NCBI RefSeq assembly: GCF_002217475.1
Contig: NZ_MUHH01000024.1
Span: forward strand, 1 to 64,000
Direction: 5' to 3'
Length of the DNA stretch: 64,000 nucleotides
Source of the DNA: Flavobacterium tructae
Lineage (GTDB): Bacteria > Bacteroidota > Bacteroidia > Flavobacteriales > Flavobacteriaceae
Part shown: positions 33,755 to 42,694 of the stretch, one piece after another
How the letters are laid out: each line of letters begins with the position of its first letter
Numbering within the stretch: position 1 is the first letter of the stretch
Notes under the pieces: model-generated
The model's input: the letters and a program-made list of their open reading frames with translations, nothing else
Database searches by the model: none
Told to the model about the DNA's origin: nothing
Program-made: the position numbers and the translations under genes

Positions 33755-34438
33755 ATGAAAAAATCAAAATATCTCTTTCCGGTTATTACTTTTTTACTCA
33801 GTTTTGGCTGCGCTTTGTTTGTTGCTCTGAAGGTTTTTCCTAACAATCCGTTTTCCCATACTAAAACCAAGGAGGAAAACACTTTACAAACTAAAATTCA
33901 GGATGGGGATATTATTTTTCAAACCTCTCAATCTCCACAATGTGAAGCCGTACGAATTGCCACAAACTCTAAATTTTCTCATTGTGGCATCATTTACGAT
34001 ATCAACGGAAAATGGTTTGTTTTTGAAGCAGTTCAGCCTGTAAAACTTACTCCTTTTAACGAATGGATTCAGCACGGAAAAGAGGCCAAATATCTTGTAA
34101 AACGATTAAAAAACTCTGATAAAGTTTTAACTCCTGTAGTGCTACAAAAAATGAAAGCGTACAGTCAGCAATTTGACGGAAGAGAATATGACGCATATTT
34201 TGAATGGAGCGATACCAGAATTTATTGCTCTGAACTGATCTGGAAAATTTATAAAAATGCCGCAAACATCGAATTGTCGAAACTAAAACAGTTGAAGAAT
34301 TTTAATTTAACTGATCAAAGGGTACAAAAAATAATCAAGGAAAGATACGGAAATAACATTCCGCTCGACGAAAAAGTAGTCGCTCCTGTTGATTTGGCCG
34401 ATTCTGACCTCCTAAAAACGATTATTGACACCTACTAA
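33755..34438 (+). CDS. YiiX/NlpC-P60-like permuted cysteine hydrolase
   Basis: A 227-residue protein with an N-terminal membrane anchor (about 7-27). The catalytic domain is of the circularly permuted papain-like (YiiX/YebB) type. The His motif comes first (NSKFSHCGIIYD, H76) and the Cys motif later (DTRIYCSELIWKIY, C158), after GDIIFQTS. Family members hydrolyse peptide, amide or acyl bonds, often in the envelope; the substrate here is unknown. The start is the ATG at 33755. An upstream frame through the GTTTCAA array encodes repeat junk and is not used. Confidence 0.9.
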   Translation: MKKSKYLFPVITFLLSFGCALFVALKVFPNNPFSHTKTKEENTLQTKIQDGDIIFQTSQSPQCEAVRIATNSKFSHCGIIYDINGKWFVFEAVQPVKLTPFNEWIQHGKEAKYLVKRLKNSDKVLTPVVLQKMKAYSQQFDGREYDAYFEWSDTRIYCSELIWKIYKNAANIELSKLKQLKNFNLTDQRVQKIIKERYGNNIPLDEKVVAPVDLADSDLLKTIIDTY

Positions 34439-34635
34439 AAGCCCTTTTTTATCAGTATCGACGAATAAAACAAAAAAACTTCGTTTCTAAAAACTTACAT
34501 TTTTAACCCCATGACAACTCTTCAACGTATTAAAATGTTTTTAAACGAATATCCAACAGAATAGTTAAAATCAAAACATAAATATAAAATTTTAATACTA
34601 TTTTAGCAGAGTAAATTTTAAGTTAGGTTTAAACT

Positions 34636-35736
34636 ATGATCGATAGAGCACCTAAATATTCCCAAAATAATCTGCATTTTTTCTCGCAGTTTGAAGATTT
34701 TTTTGACTCTTCACCCGATTTATTGTGTATTGCCGGTTTTGACGGCTATTTTAAAATAATAAACCCGGCTATGACTAAATTACTGGGTTATACTGAAGAA
34801 GAAATACTCTCAAGACCCATAAACGATTTTATTCTTGAAGCCGATAAACTGACTACTACAAATGCCCGCAAAGAACTTACTCAGGATATTGGTTTGTATA
34901 ATTTTGAAAATCGATATGTGACTAAAAGCGGTGCTATCGTTTGGCTTTTATGGAGTTCTTTTCCGGTTGCCAAAGACAGACTCGTTTATGCTGTTGCTAA
35001 AAACATCACTTTCAGAAAAGAGATGGAACAGGAAAGAAATCTTCATCTGGCAGAACTTACCAAACTCAATAAGGAACTCAGACAGCTTACTTATACTACG
35101 GCACACGATTTAAGATCTCCTGTAAATAACATACTGGCCGTTTTTGATCTCCTGGACAAATCTACTATTACAGATCCTGAAACGCTCGAATTAATCTCCA
35201 TTATTGAAATTTCGACACAAAGTTTAAAGAAAACATTAATTGATCATGTCGCGCTTCTGGATAAAAAAAATGAAGAAGACGATCAGTTGGAAGTCCTGCA
35301 TTTTGAAGTTGTATTGAAAGAAGTTTTAGACTCTATTAATTCCTTAGTTCACAATTCGAAAGCCAAAATTTCAATTGATTTTTCGGAGGCAGAAACAATT
35401 CTTTTCAACAAAACTTCCTTAAAGAGTATATTCCTGAATCTGATTACCAATTCGATTAAGTACTCAAAACCCGGTTTTTTACCATTTATCAGTTTTAATT
35501 CCCTTACTATTAACGGAACCACACAGTTAATTATTTCGGATAACGGAATTGGTTTTGATATGGAAAAAGTAAAAGACAAAATTTTTGGATTACATCAGAC
35601 ATTTAACTCAAACAAAGACAGTAACGGAATCGGACTCTATCTGGTTTATAATCATGTAACGAATCTTGGCGGTCATATTGACGTGGAAAGTAACCCCAAC
35701 AAAGGGGCAAAATTTACGATCACGTTTAAAAGTTAA
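34636..35736 (+). CDS. PAS-domain sensor histidine kinase (orphan, cytoplasmic)
   Basis: A 366-residue kinase with no membrane segment. A PAS domain occupies about 20-130 (SSPDLLCIAGFDGYFKIINPAM, GYTEEEIL, KNITFRKEMEQE). A HisKA domain with phospho-acceptor H157 (TTAHDLRSPVNNI) follows, then HATPase with N-box FLNLITNSIKYS, G1 IISDNGIGFDMEKV and G2 SNGIGLYLVYNHVTNLGG. No response regulator is adjacent. It is convergent with the M28 peptidase gene, with a shared terminator between. Confidence 0.96.
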   Translation: MIDRAPKYSQNNLHFFSQFEDFFDSSPDLLCIAGFDGYFKIINPAMTKLLGYTEEEILSRPINDFILEADKLTTTNARKELTQDIGLYNFENRYVTKSGAIVWLLWSSFPVAKDRLVYAVAKNITFRKEMEQERNLHLAELTKLNKELRQLTYTTAHDLRSPVNNILAVFDLLDKSTITDPETLELISIIEISTQSLKKTLIDHVALLDKKNEEDDQLEVLHFEVVLKEVLDSINSLVHNSKAKISIDFSEAETILFNKTSLKSIFLNLITNSIKYSKPGFLPFISFNSLTINGTTQLIISDNGIGFDMEKVKDKIFGLHQTFNSNKDSNGIGLYLVYNHVTNLGGHIDVESNPNKGAKFTITFKS

Positions 35737-35760
35737 TCACATAAATTTCTAAATAAAAAA

Positions 35761-35802
35761 ATTCCAAATTCCAATAAGGTCTGCCCTATTGGAATTTGGA
35801 AT
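35761..35802. terminator. Bidirectional hairpin between convergent genes
   Basis: ATTCCAAATTCCAATA (35761-35776) and its exact complement (35787-35802) form a 16-bp stem with a 10-nt loop between the histidine kinase and M28 genes. An A-run lies on the left side. Confidence 0.8.
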
Positions 35803-35822
35803 TTGAATTTGATTTTTGCAAT

Positions 35823-37211
35823 TTAGTTTGCAGCCGGAAGAACAATTCCACCCTGATCCATTAAATACATCAACGTTGTCATAGTTGCAGCTCCAAGCTC
35901 CAATTCTCTTTTATTAATAGCATCAAACTTATCGTTTGCCGCGTGGTGGTAATCAAAATAACGCTGTGAATCCGGTTTTAAACCTGCTTTTACAATCGAT
36001 TTAGAGGTTAAATGATTGATATCTGATCCTGCATGTCCAATAGTAAAACTATGCACCAAATAAGGCTCAAAAAGATCTTTAAATCCAGCTATTTTCTTAA
36101 AATTAGCGTCATCTGCTTCAATTGAAAATCCTCTTGGAGAAAATCCACCAGAATCGCTCTCTAATGCAAAAATATGATTCTCTTTCTTTTGTTTCGAAAC
36201 TTCTTCATACTTAGCACCACCTTTTCCTCCATTCTCTTCATTCATAAACAGAACGACACGAATCGTATTTTTAGGCTTATAGTTTAAGTTTTTCAAAATT
36301 CGAACTACTTCCATACTTTGAACCACTCCTGCTCCATCGTCGTGTGAACCATCTGCTAAATCCCAGGAATCCAAATGTCCTCCGACAACCATAATGTTGC
36401 CAGGGTTTTCTGTTCCGGTCATTTCTCCAATCACATTATACGATAAAACATCCGGCAAGGTCTCACATGATTGTTTGAAATAAAATTTCAAAGACGGATT
36501 TACTTTCAAAGATTTACTTAACAATTCTGCTCCATTTGTACTGATTGCGGCAGTTGGAATGTATTGATCTTTTGGTAAGTCGCCATAACTTTGAGCTCCT
36601 GTATGCGGAAAATCGTCTAAACGCAAATTCATCGAACGCACAATTGTTCCAACTGCACCTAATTTTGCCGCTTCTTTTGCACCGGCATACCTTTGATCTA
36701 CACAGGCTCCGTAAGATTTAAAGGTTTCGATATTTTCCGGATCCATTGGTCTGTTATAGAACACAATTTTACCTTTTACTTTATCGCCTAATTCTGCCAG
36801 TTCTTTAATTCCCTTTACTTCGATTACTTCGGCTGTAAGTCCTGTTTTGGGAGTCGCAACTGATCCTCCTAAAGCACAAATTGGCACTACAGTTTTCGTT
36901 TTATTATCTAAAATATAAGCGGTTTCTTTTTCGCCGCGTACCCAATGCGGAACCATTACTTCCTGTAGATAAACTTTATCAAGACCAAGGGTTTCCAATT
37001 GTCTTTTCGTGTATTGCACTGCTTTTTCGGCACTTGCAGAACCTGATAAACGGCTTCCGATGTCGTTAGACAAATATTCTAACCAGGTATAACATTTAGA
37101 CTCGGTCAGGGCCTTTTTATAAAATAATTTAATGTTTTTCTCATCATTTGACTGCGCAAAAGATGTCAATCCGTTTAAAACTAATGCAGTTAACAGAATC
37201 GTTTTTTTCAT
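35823..37211 (-). CDS. Exported M28 family zinc aminopeptidase
   Basis: A 462-residue exported peptidase with a signal peptide ending TSFAQ. A PA (protease-associated) insert lies at about 130-240. The M28 di-zinc site is complete: VVGGHLDSWD (H, D), DDGAGVVQSMEV, MNEENGGKGG (catalytic E and ligand E), ALESDSGGFSP (D) and YFDYHHAANDKFD (H). M28 enzymes remove N-terminal residues from peptides; the export signal suggests peptide nutrition. It is followed on the minus strand by an intergenic hairpin and transcribed alone. Confidence 0.96.
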   Translation of the reverse strand: MKKTILLTALVLNGLTSFAQSNDEKNIKLFYKKALTESKCYTWLEYLSNDIGSRLSGSASAEKAVQYTKRQLETLGLDKVYLQEVMVPHWVRGEKETAYILDNKTKTVVPICALGGSVATPKTGLTAEVIEVKGIKELAELGDKVKGKIVFYNRPMDPENIETFKSYGACVDQRYAGAKEAAKLGAVGTIVRSMNLRLDDFPHTGAQSYGDLPKDQYIPTAAISTNGAELLSKSLKVNPSLKFYFKQSCETLPDVLSYNVIGEMTGTENPGNIMVVGGHLDSWDLADGSHDDGAGVVQSMEVVRILKNLNYKPKNTIRVVLFMNEENGGKGGAKYEEVSKQKKENHIFALESDSGGFSPRGFSIEADDANFKKIAGFKDLFEPYLVHSFTIGHAGSDINHLTSKSIVKAGLKPDSQRYFDYHHAANDKFDAINKRELELGAATMTTLMYLMDQGGIVLPAAN

Positions 37212-37300
37212 AGGTTGTATAGCATTTTTTGGTTGTTAAACAAAGGAACAAAATTCTTTAGAACTGCCAGTATTTTTATGTAACGATTTCGAAAAAAAAT

Positions 37301-37414
37301 AACACACAGAAACATAGACTTCCGATATAAAAAAAACTACAAAAGAAATAGGTGTATTTCAGTGAAGTGGAACGTCTTTTTTACAGATACGGAACCTATG
37401 TTACTCTATGTGTT
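37301..37414. repeat. Inverted repeat related to that at 13765-13902
   Basis: AACACACAGAAACATAG (37301-37317) faces CTATGTTACTCTATGTGTT (37396-37414), with a 78-bp centre. The word ACATAGAAACATAG or a variant is shared with the inverted repeat after the AlkD-like gene, so the two belong to one dispersed family. Confidence 0.7.
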
Positions 37415-37448
37415 ACAATAAATTACACTCAAGAGGTCAAAATGAGAA

Positions 37449-39371
37449 TTATTTTACTTCTACTACTTCATTTTTTACACCAATTCCGTTTTCATTAAAG
37501 GCTTCAATGGTAAAATAATAAGTGGTTCCTTTATCCAGGCCTCTAAAATCATACGAACTTTCGTCGTAAACCATAATGCTGTTATACAATTTGTCCGGTG
37601 CAATTCCGTAATAAATATTGTAACCGGTTGCGTTCGTCTGTTTTTTCCAGGAAATCATAGCATTTCTTGCATCAGTTGCATTTCTGTCTACTTTAAAACC
37701 AAGAACCGACTGTGGTTTTTCTGCCAATCCGTTTCCAAACACTCTGAAATCTGAAATCGCAAACAATCCGGAGGCATTATGAACGTTGACCATTTTAATG
37801 TAACGTGCTTTTATTGCTTTCGTCAGCTCGACATAATCGTGCGGAACGTCTTTTGCATTTTTAGATTTATCGACTACCAACTTCCAGTTTACAGCGTCAT
37901 CCGACATGAAAATTTTGTACTGATAATAAATATCCATTGCCTTATTGAACTGTGTTGCTTTATGATCGGCATAGTTGATCTGCAAGGCATTGATCTGCAT
38001 TTGTCTGCCTAAATCAAGCTGTAACCATTCACCCGGATCAGCAGTTTTTGCAGACCAATACGTTTGAATATTTTCGTCGGTTAAATTGACCGCCCCGTAA
38101 CAAAACTTCTCGTATACTTTTTTACCTCCATTGTCCATTCTGTGGGTTTCCACTTCCATACATTCTTCTGAAGAGGAAACAGTGACAGGCTTTTTATACG
38201 AAAGCAACATCCAGCCGGAAGAAGCTCCTTTCTCCTGATTGCGTTTTTTGGTGGGAAGAACAATTGGAAAATCCCCATAAGAAGTAATCGAATACATCAC
38301 ATCGTCTTTATCAAATCCGGCAGGAAACATATCAATGCGACGTTCGAAACGGTCTTTGATGGAGATCTTACAGGTTCCGGTATTCCAGTAATTGCCATAA
38401 TTATCTGCAAAAGTGTTTCCATGTCCCGCTCCGATTACAAATCCTCCCGGTTTGTATGACATAGGATTGTGTTTTTGATAGGTGAAAGGTCCTAACGGGC
38501 TGTTACCAATATGAACTCCATTGGCATAACCTTTAAATTCTGTGGCAGGAGCACCATATTGCATATAATATTTGCCATTGTGTTTGGTCATCCAGGCTCC
38601 TTCTATAAAATTCCCCCAAGGTGCGGGTTCCATATCATTATTGGGGCCAAAACGTTCCCAGCCGTGATTGGCAGGATCTAAACCTACTACTTCTTTTATC
38701 TCGCCATAAGCACGCTGAATATCTTCTACTTCGGTGGCTTTGTACAGTTTTTCATAAGCTGCCTGATTGCCTTTCGGAAGCCAGGTATTATAATCTACTT
38801 CTACACCTACAAGTGGTAATTTTCCACTTGAACCATAATACATGTACACTTTTTTATCATCGTCCTGAAAAATAGCAGGATCCCAGGTTGGCAGCATCGC
38901 TTTATCAACATGTCGCAACCATTGTCCTGATTTTGGGTCAGCAGTTTTCCAGATTGGATGATCTCTTTTCCAGGTCGAACCCACATAAAATAAGGTATCA
39001 TTGACTACCCAGGCTGCAGGTGCACATTGATCGTCGTCGGCGGGCTTACGTTGAAAACTTCCGTATACAAATTTCCAGTCTGACATGTCTTTACTCCAGA
39101 AATAACCTGCCTGATTGGTCGCGAACAAATAGTATTCGCCTTTGAATGTAATAATTACCGGATCAGCACTGGAACGTCTGGACTCCGGAATACCATTGTG
39201 ATTTTCGGTGGTATAATTGTACCCAATATTGATTGGATTACAGTAGGTCGTTGCTTTTTTATTGGGGTCAAACCATTCTGTTTTACCGGGAATTTTAGTG
39301 TTTTGTGCGAGTATTGTATTGCTTAAACTAACAAGCATCAGCATAACAGCTACTACATATGTTTTTTTCAT
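37449..39371 (-). CDS. GH43-family glycosidase with F5/8-type carbohydrate-binding and FN3 domains
   Basis: A 640-residue exported protein with a signal peptide at 1-22. The five-bladed catalytic domain at about 40-385 has the likely acidic triad D70 (SSADPVIITF), D164 (TWDPAIFQ) and E258 (NFIEGAWM), in the order expected for family 43. A coagulation-factor 5/8-type (CBM32-like) module spans about 390-545 (LTDENIQTYWSAKTADPGEWLQLDLG). An FN3 domain follows at about 550-640. The exact sugar specificity cannot be read. It is the last gene of the PUL, 58 bp after the GDPD gene. Confidence 0.9.
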   Translation of the reverse strand: MKKTYVVAVMLMLVSLSNTILAQNTKIPGKTEWFDPNKKATTYCNPINIGYNYTTENHNGIPESRRSSADPVIITFKGEYYLFATNQAGYFWSKDMSDWKFVYGSFQRKPADDDQCAPAAWVVNDTLFYVGSTWKRDHPIWKTADPKSGQWLRHVDKAMLPTWDPAIFQDDDKKVYMYYGSSGKLPLVGVEVDYNTWLPKGNQAAYEKLYKATEVEDIQRAYGEIKEVVGLDPANHGWERFGPNNDMEPAPWGNFIEGAWMTKHNGKYYMQYGAPATEFKGYANGVHIGNSPLGPFTYQKHNPMSYKPGGFVIGAGHGNTFADNYGNYWNTGTCKISIKDRFERRIDMFPAGFDKDDVMYSITSYGDFPIVLPTKKRNQEKGASSGWMLLSYKKPVTVSSSEECMEVETHRMDNGGKKVYEKFCYGAVNLTDENIQTYWSAKTADPGEWLQLDLGRQMQINALQINYADHKATQFNKAMDIYYQYKIFMSDDAVNWKLVVDKSKNAKDVPHDYVELTKAIKARYIKMVNVHNASGLFAISDFRVFGNGLAEKPQSVLGFKVDRNATDARNAMISWKKQTNATGYNIYYGIAPDKLYNSIMVYDESSYDFRGLDKGTTYYFTIEAFNENGIGVKNEVVEVK

Positions 39372-39428
39372 AGGATGATTTTTATATAAAAGATTTTCTC
39401 CAAAAGAGAAAACACAGTTTCAATAGCT

Positions 39429-40214
39429 CTATTTTTTCTGTTTTATCCTTTGTTCTAACAACTCAGGTTCATTGGTAGTGATATAATTGAATTTATGATC
39501 AATTATCCAGTCCATATCGGCCGCTTCGTTTACCGTCCACGCATTTAAAATAACCTTATACTCTTTGGCTTCTTTGATCCATTCCGGATGCTTCTTAAAT
39601 ACGGAATAATGATAATCAACGCCGTTGATACGATCTGCTTTAACTTCTTTTGGAGATTTGTTTCCTTCGAGGTACTGTAAACTTGCCCGAAAATCGACTT
39701 CTCTGATTTGTTTCAGCATTTCGTAATCAAAACTAATGTAGCAGGTATTTCTTTCTGCTTTAAGTTTATGGATAGTTTCAACAGTCCTCAATGCTGTTTC
39801 TTTTCCTCTTTCTTTACTTATTTCCGAAGGTTTTATTTCGCAAACCAAAAGTGTGTGTTTATTATTTCGCTTACCTTCAACAATATACTCGTACAAGGTT
39901 GGAAGCTTCTCTCCGTTTGAAAGTTTAAACTTTATAAGATCGGCATAATTGGTTTCCTCAATAAGCAATTTGTTGTAATGTGCATCATGATTGATGACAA
40001 GTGAATCATCGGCTGTTCTCCATACGTCAAATTCTGAACCGGGAAGTTTTAAGTCGATGGCATGTCTTAGGGCGGCTATAGAATTTTCAGGAAGATTGTT
40101 TTTTTTCCATGCCCCGCGATGTGCCACAATTGCATTTTCTTTCACACAGCAGGACTGAAAAGCCATTGTTATTGTTAAAAGTAATGCTATCCGAAGTGCT
40201 TTAGTAGTATTCAT
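39429..40214 (-). CDS. Glycerophosphodiester phosphodiesterase lipoprotein
   Basis: A 261-residue lipoprotein: the lipobox region MAFQSC places the modified Cys at C22 (next residue C23). The GDPD active site is intact: VAHRGAWKKNNLPENSIAAL (H32, R33, E43, N44), SEFDVWRTADDSLVINHDAHY (E61, D63, H76), with a TIM barrel after. GDPDs cleave glycerol-phosphate diesters. The start is the ATG at 40214, at the signal peptide. It lies inside the PUL between GH3 and GH43, behind a terminator-like hairpin. Placement suggests a sugar-linked phosphodiester as substrate. Confidence 0.94.
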   Translation of the reverse strand: MNTTKALRIALLLTITMAFQSCCVKENAIVAHRGAWKKNNLPENSIAALRHAIDLKLPGSEFDVWRTADDSLVINHDAHYNKLLIEETNYADLIKFKLSNGEKLPTLYEYIVEGKRNNKHTLLVCEIKPSEISKERGKETALRTVETIHKLKAERNTCYISFDYEMLKQIREVDFRASLQYLEGNKSPKEVKADRINGVDYHYSVFKKHPEWIKEAKEYKVILNAWTVNEAADMDWIIDHKFNYITTNEPELLEQRIKQKK

Positions 40215-40247
40215 TATTTTAAATTTATAAAGGTTTAAAAAATGTCT

Positions 40248-40286
40248 TTTAAAAAAAAGCCCTTCGCTAACCAATTACGAAGGGCT
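40248..40286 (-). terminator. Hairpin terminator after GH3, within the PUL
   Basis: AGCCCTTCG (40258-40266) and CGAAGGGCT (40278-40286) form a perfect 9-bp stem. On the minus strand it is followed by ten T residues (A-run 40248-40257). It separates GH3 from the GDPD and GH43 genes, so the latter depend on read-through or a separate start. Confidence 0.88.
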
Positions 40287-40308
40287 AATTACTAATCAAT
40301 AAACCAAC

Positions 40309-42609
40309 TTAATTAGTTAATACAAAACTAACTTTCTTCTCGGCATTTGAATTTCCACCAACGAAAACATCAAACTGTCCAGGTTCTGCCACAAATTGTA
40401 AAGCAGAGTTATAAAATTTTAAATCTTCAACTGTGATCTCGAATGTCACGGTTTGTTTTTCTCCTTTTTTAAGAGTTATTTTTTGGAAATTTTTAAGTTC
40501 TCTTACAGGTCTTGTTACCGATCCTACTACATCTCTGATGTACAATTGAACCGTTTCTTTTCCATCATAATTTCCTGTATTAGTCACATCTACCGTTACT
40601 TTTAGCTTTTCGCCTGAGTTCATTTTATCAGATGAAATTTTCAGATTTGAATACTCAAAAGTGGTATAACTTAACCCGAAACCAAATGGAAACAATGGCT
40701 CGTTTCTTTCGTCAATATAGTTGGATCTGAACTTTTCGAACTTACCTTCTGTGTTAACCAAAGGTCTTCCTGTATTTTTGTGTGCATAGTAAATTGGCAA
40801 CTGACCAACACTTCTTGGGAAGGTTGATGTTAGTTTTCCGGAAGGGTTTACATCTCCAAACAAAACGTCAGCAATAGCATAACCCGCTTCTGTACCTGCG
40901 AACCAAACATTCAAAATAGCCGGAACGGTTTCATTCTCTTCTTTAATTACTAACGGACGACCGTCAAACAATACTAAAACAACCGGTTTTCCTGTTTTTA
41001 GCAAGGCGTTTAATAAATCTTTTTGGGCTTGTGGAATTTCCAAATTTGTACGGCTGCTTGATTCACCGCTCATCTCTGCAGATTCTCCAAGTGCCGCAAC
41101 AATTACGTCTGACTGATTGGCTACTTTTAATGCTTCTGCCAGTAATTCTTCTTTCGAACGTCCGTCACGGTGTAACGTTTTACCAAACATGGTTGCTTTA
41201 GTTTCAAACTCTTCATCGTAATCTAAGTTGCTTCCTTTTGCATATAAAACTTTTGTCGATGCTCCTGCTACTTCTTTGATTCCTGCTAAAAGTGAGATTG
41301 CATTTTCCATTCTTGTTGCTACACTCCAGGTTCCCGGCATGTTTTCTTTGGCATCTGCCAAGGGTCCGATTAAAGCAATTGTTCCTGATTTTTTAAGTGG
41401 CAACAATTGATTTTGGTTTTTTAACAACACTAATGATTGTGCTGCTGTAGAACGAGCTTCTTTTCTGCTGTTTGCAGTAAAAATTTCTGTTTTTGCTCTA
41501 TTAGCATCACAATACTTGTAAGGATCACTAAATAGACCTAAATCGTATTTTGCTTCCAGAATAAGTTTAACAGCATTGTCGATGGTCTCTATCGTTACTT
41601 TTTTCTCGTCTAACGATTTTTTCAAAGTTCCTAAGAAACCTTCACCAACCATGTCCATTTCAACACCTGCATTTAACGAAAGTGCCGAAACAGCTTGTAA
41701 ATCTCCCATTCCGTGCTCGATCATTTCAGGTATCCCTGTAAAATCGGTAACCACAAAACCTTTAAAGCCCCATTGTTTTCTTAAAACATCTGTCATCAGC
41801 CATTTGTTTCCTGTTGCAGGAATTCCGTCAATCTCGTTGAAAGAAGCCATTACAGAACCTACACCTGCATCAACAGCAGCTTTGTATGGAGGAAAGTAAT
41901 CGTTGAACATTCGAATATGACTCATATCAACCGTGTTGTAATCACGACCTGCCTCTGGTGCTCCGTATAAAGCAAAGTGTTTTACACAGGCCATAATTGA
42001 ATTGTTTTTAGAAAGATCGTTTTGCTGGTAACCGTTTACCATTGCTTTTGCAATCTGACTTCCCAAATACGGATCTTCTCCTGAACCTTCAGAAACTCTT
42101 CCCCAACGCGGATCACGAGAAACATCAACCATTGGAGAGAATGTCCAGTTGATACCATCTGCACTCGCTTCCTGAGCTGCAATTCTGGCACTTCTTTCAA
42201 TCAGATTCATGTCCCAGGTACAAGATAATCCTAACGGAATCGGGAAAGTAGTTTCGTAACCGTGAATCACGTCCATTCCGAAAATCAATGGAATTTTCAG
42301 ACGGCTTTTTTCCACCGCAATTCTTTGTACTTCTCTAATTTTTTGAACAGATTTAATATTGAACAAACCTCCAACTTTACCTTCAGCAATTTTTTTCGCC
42401 ACATCAGAACTGTTTGCCTGTCCTGTAGTAATATCTCCGGAGGTTGGTAAATTAAGCTGCCCTAATTTTTCATCCAGTGTCATCTTTGACAATAACTCTG
42501 CTACAAACTCCGATTTTGGTTTTATTTTTACTGTATTTTTAGTGTTCTTTTTCTGAGCATATCCCAGAACAGCACATCCTAAAAACAGTAAGACTAATTT
42601 GTTCTTCAT
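40309..42609 (-). CDS. GH3 family beta-glucosidase
   Basis: A 766-residue exported beta-glucosidase with a signal peptide at 1-18 (ending GYAQ). The N-terminal (alpha/beta)8 domain carries PLIFGMDVIHGYETTFP, RDPRWGRVSEGSGEDPYLG, the KH pair K210/H211 and the nucleophile D289 in GFVVTDFTGI. The alpha/beta sandwich has VVAALGESAEMSGESSSRT (acid/base region) and GTEAGYAIADVLFGDVNPSG. An FnIII-like domain closes the protein (FGFGLSYTTFEYS). Neighbouring GH144-like and SusCD genes suggest action on beta-1,2-gluco-oligosaccharides. The gene lies 86 bp after GH144. Confidence 0.96.
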   Translation of the reverse strand: MKNKLVLLFLGCAVLGYAQKKNTKNTVKIKPKSEFVAELLSKMTLDEKLGQLNLPTSGDITTGQANSSDVAKKIAEGKVGGLFNIKSVQKIREVQRIAVEKSRLKIPLIFGMDVIHGYETTFPIPLGLSCTWDMNLIERSARIAAQEASADGINWTFSPMVDVSRDPRWGRVSEGSGEDPYLGSQIAKAMVNGYQQNDLSKNNSIMACVKHFALYGAPEAGRDYNTVDMSHIRMFNDYFPPYKAAVDAGVGSVMASFNEIDGIPATGNKWLMTDVLRKQWGFKGFVVTDFTGIPEMIEHGMGDLQAVSALSLNAGVEMDMVGEGFLGTLKKSLDEKKVTIETIDNAVKLILEAKYDLGLFSDPYKYCDANRAKTEIFTANSRKEARSTAAQSLVLLKNQNQLLPLKKSGTIALIGPLADAKENMPGTWSVATRMENAISLLAGIKEVAGASTKVLYAKGSNLDYDEEFETKATMFGKTLHRDGRSKEELLAEALKVANQSDVIVAALGESAEMSGESSSRTNLEIPQAQKDLLNALLKTGKPVVLVLFDGRPLVIKEENETVPAILNVWFAGTEAGYAIADVLFGDVNPSGKLTSTFPRSVGQLPIYYAHKNTGRPLVNTEGKFEKFRSNYIDERNEPLFPFGFGLSYTTFEYSNLKISSDKMNSGEKLKVTVDVTNTGNYDGKETVQLYIRDVVGSVTRPVRELKNFQKITLKKGEKQTVTFEITVEDLKFYNSALQFVAEPGQFDVFVGGNSNAEKKVSFVLTN

Positions 42610-42694
42610 TCTACTATATTTATTTGTTTGTGTTCGTTTTTTATTGGTTTAAATGTCCAGCCATAAAATGCTGAACTGTCATAAGCTCCTGTTA

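Noticed and set aside
41576-41899. A 107-codon plus-strand frame inside the GH3 gene.
   Set aside because: Antisense shadow of the conserved catalytic domain; no start context or domain.
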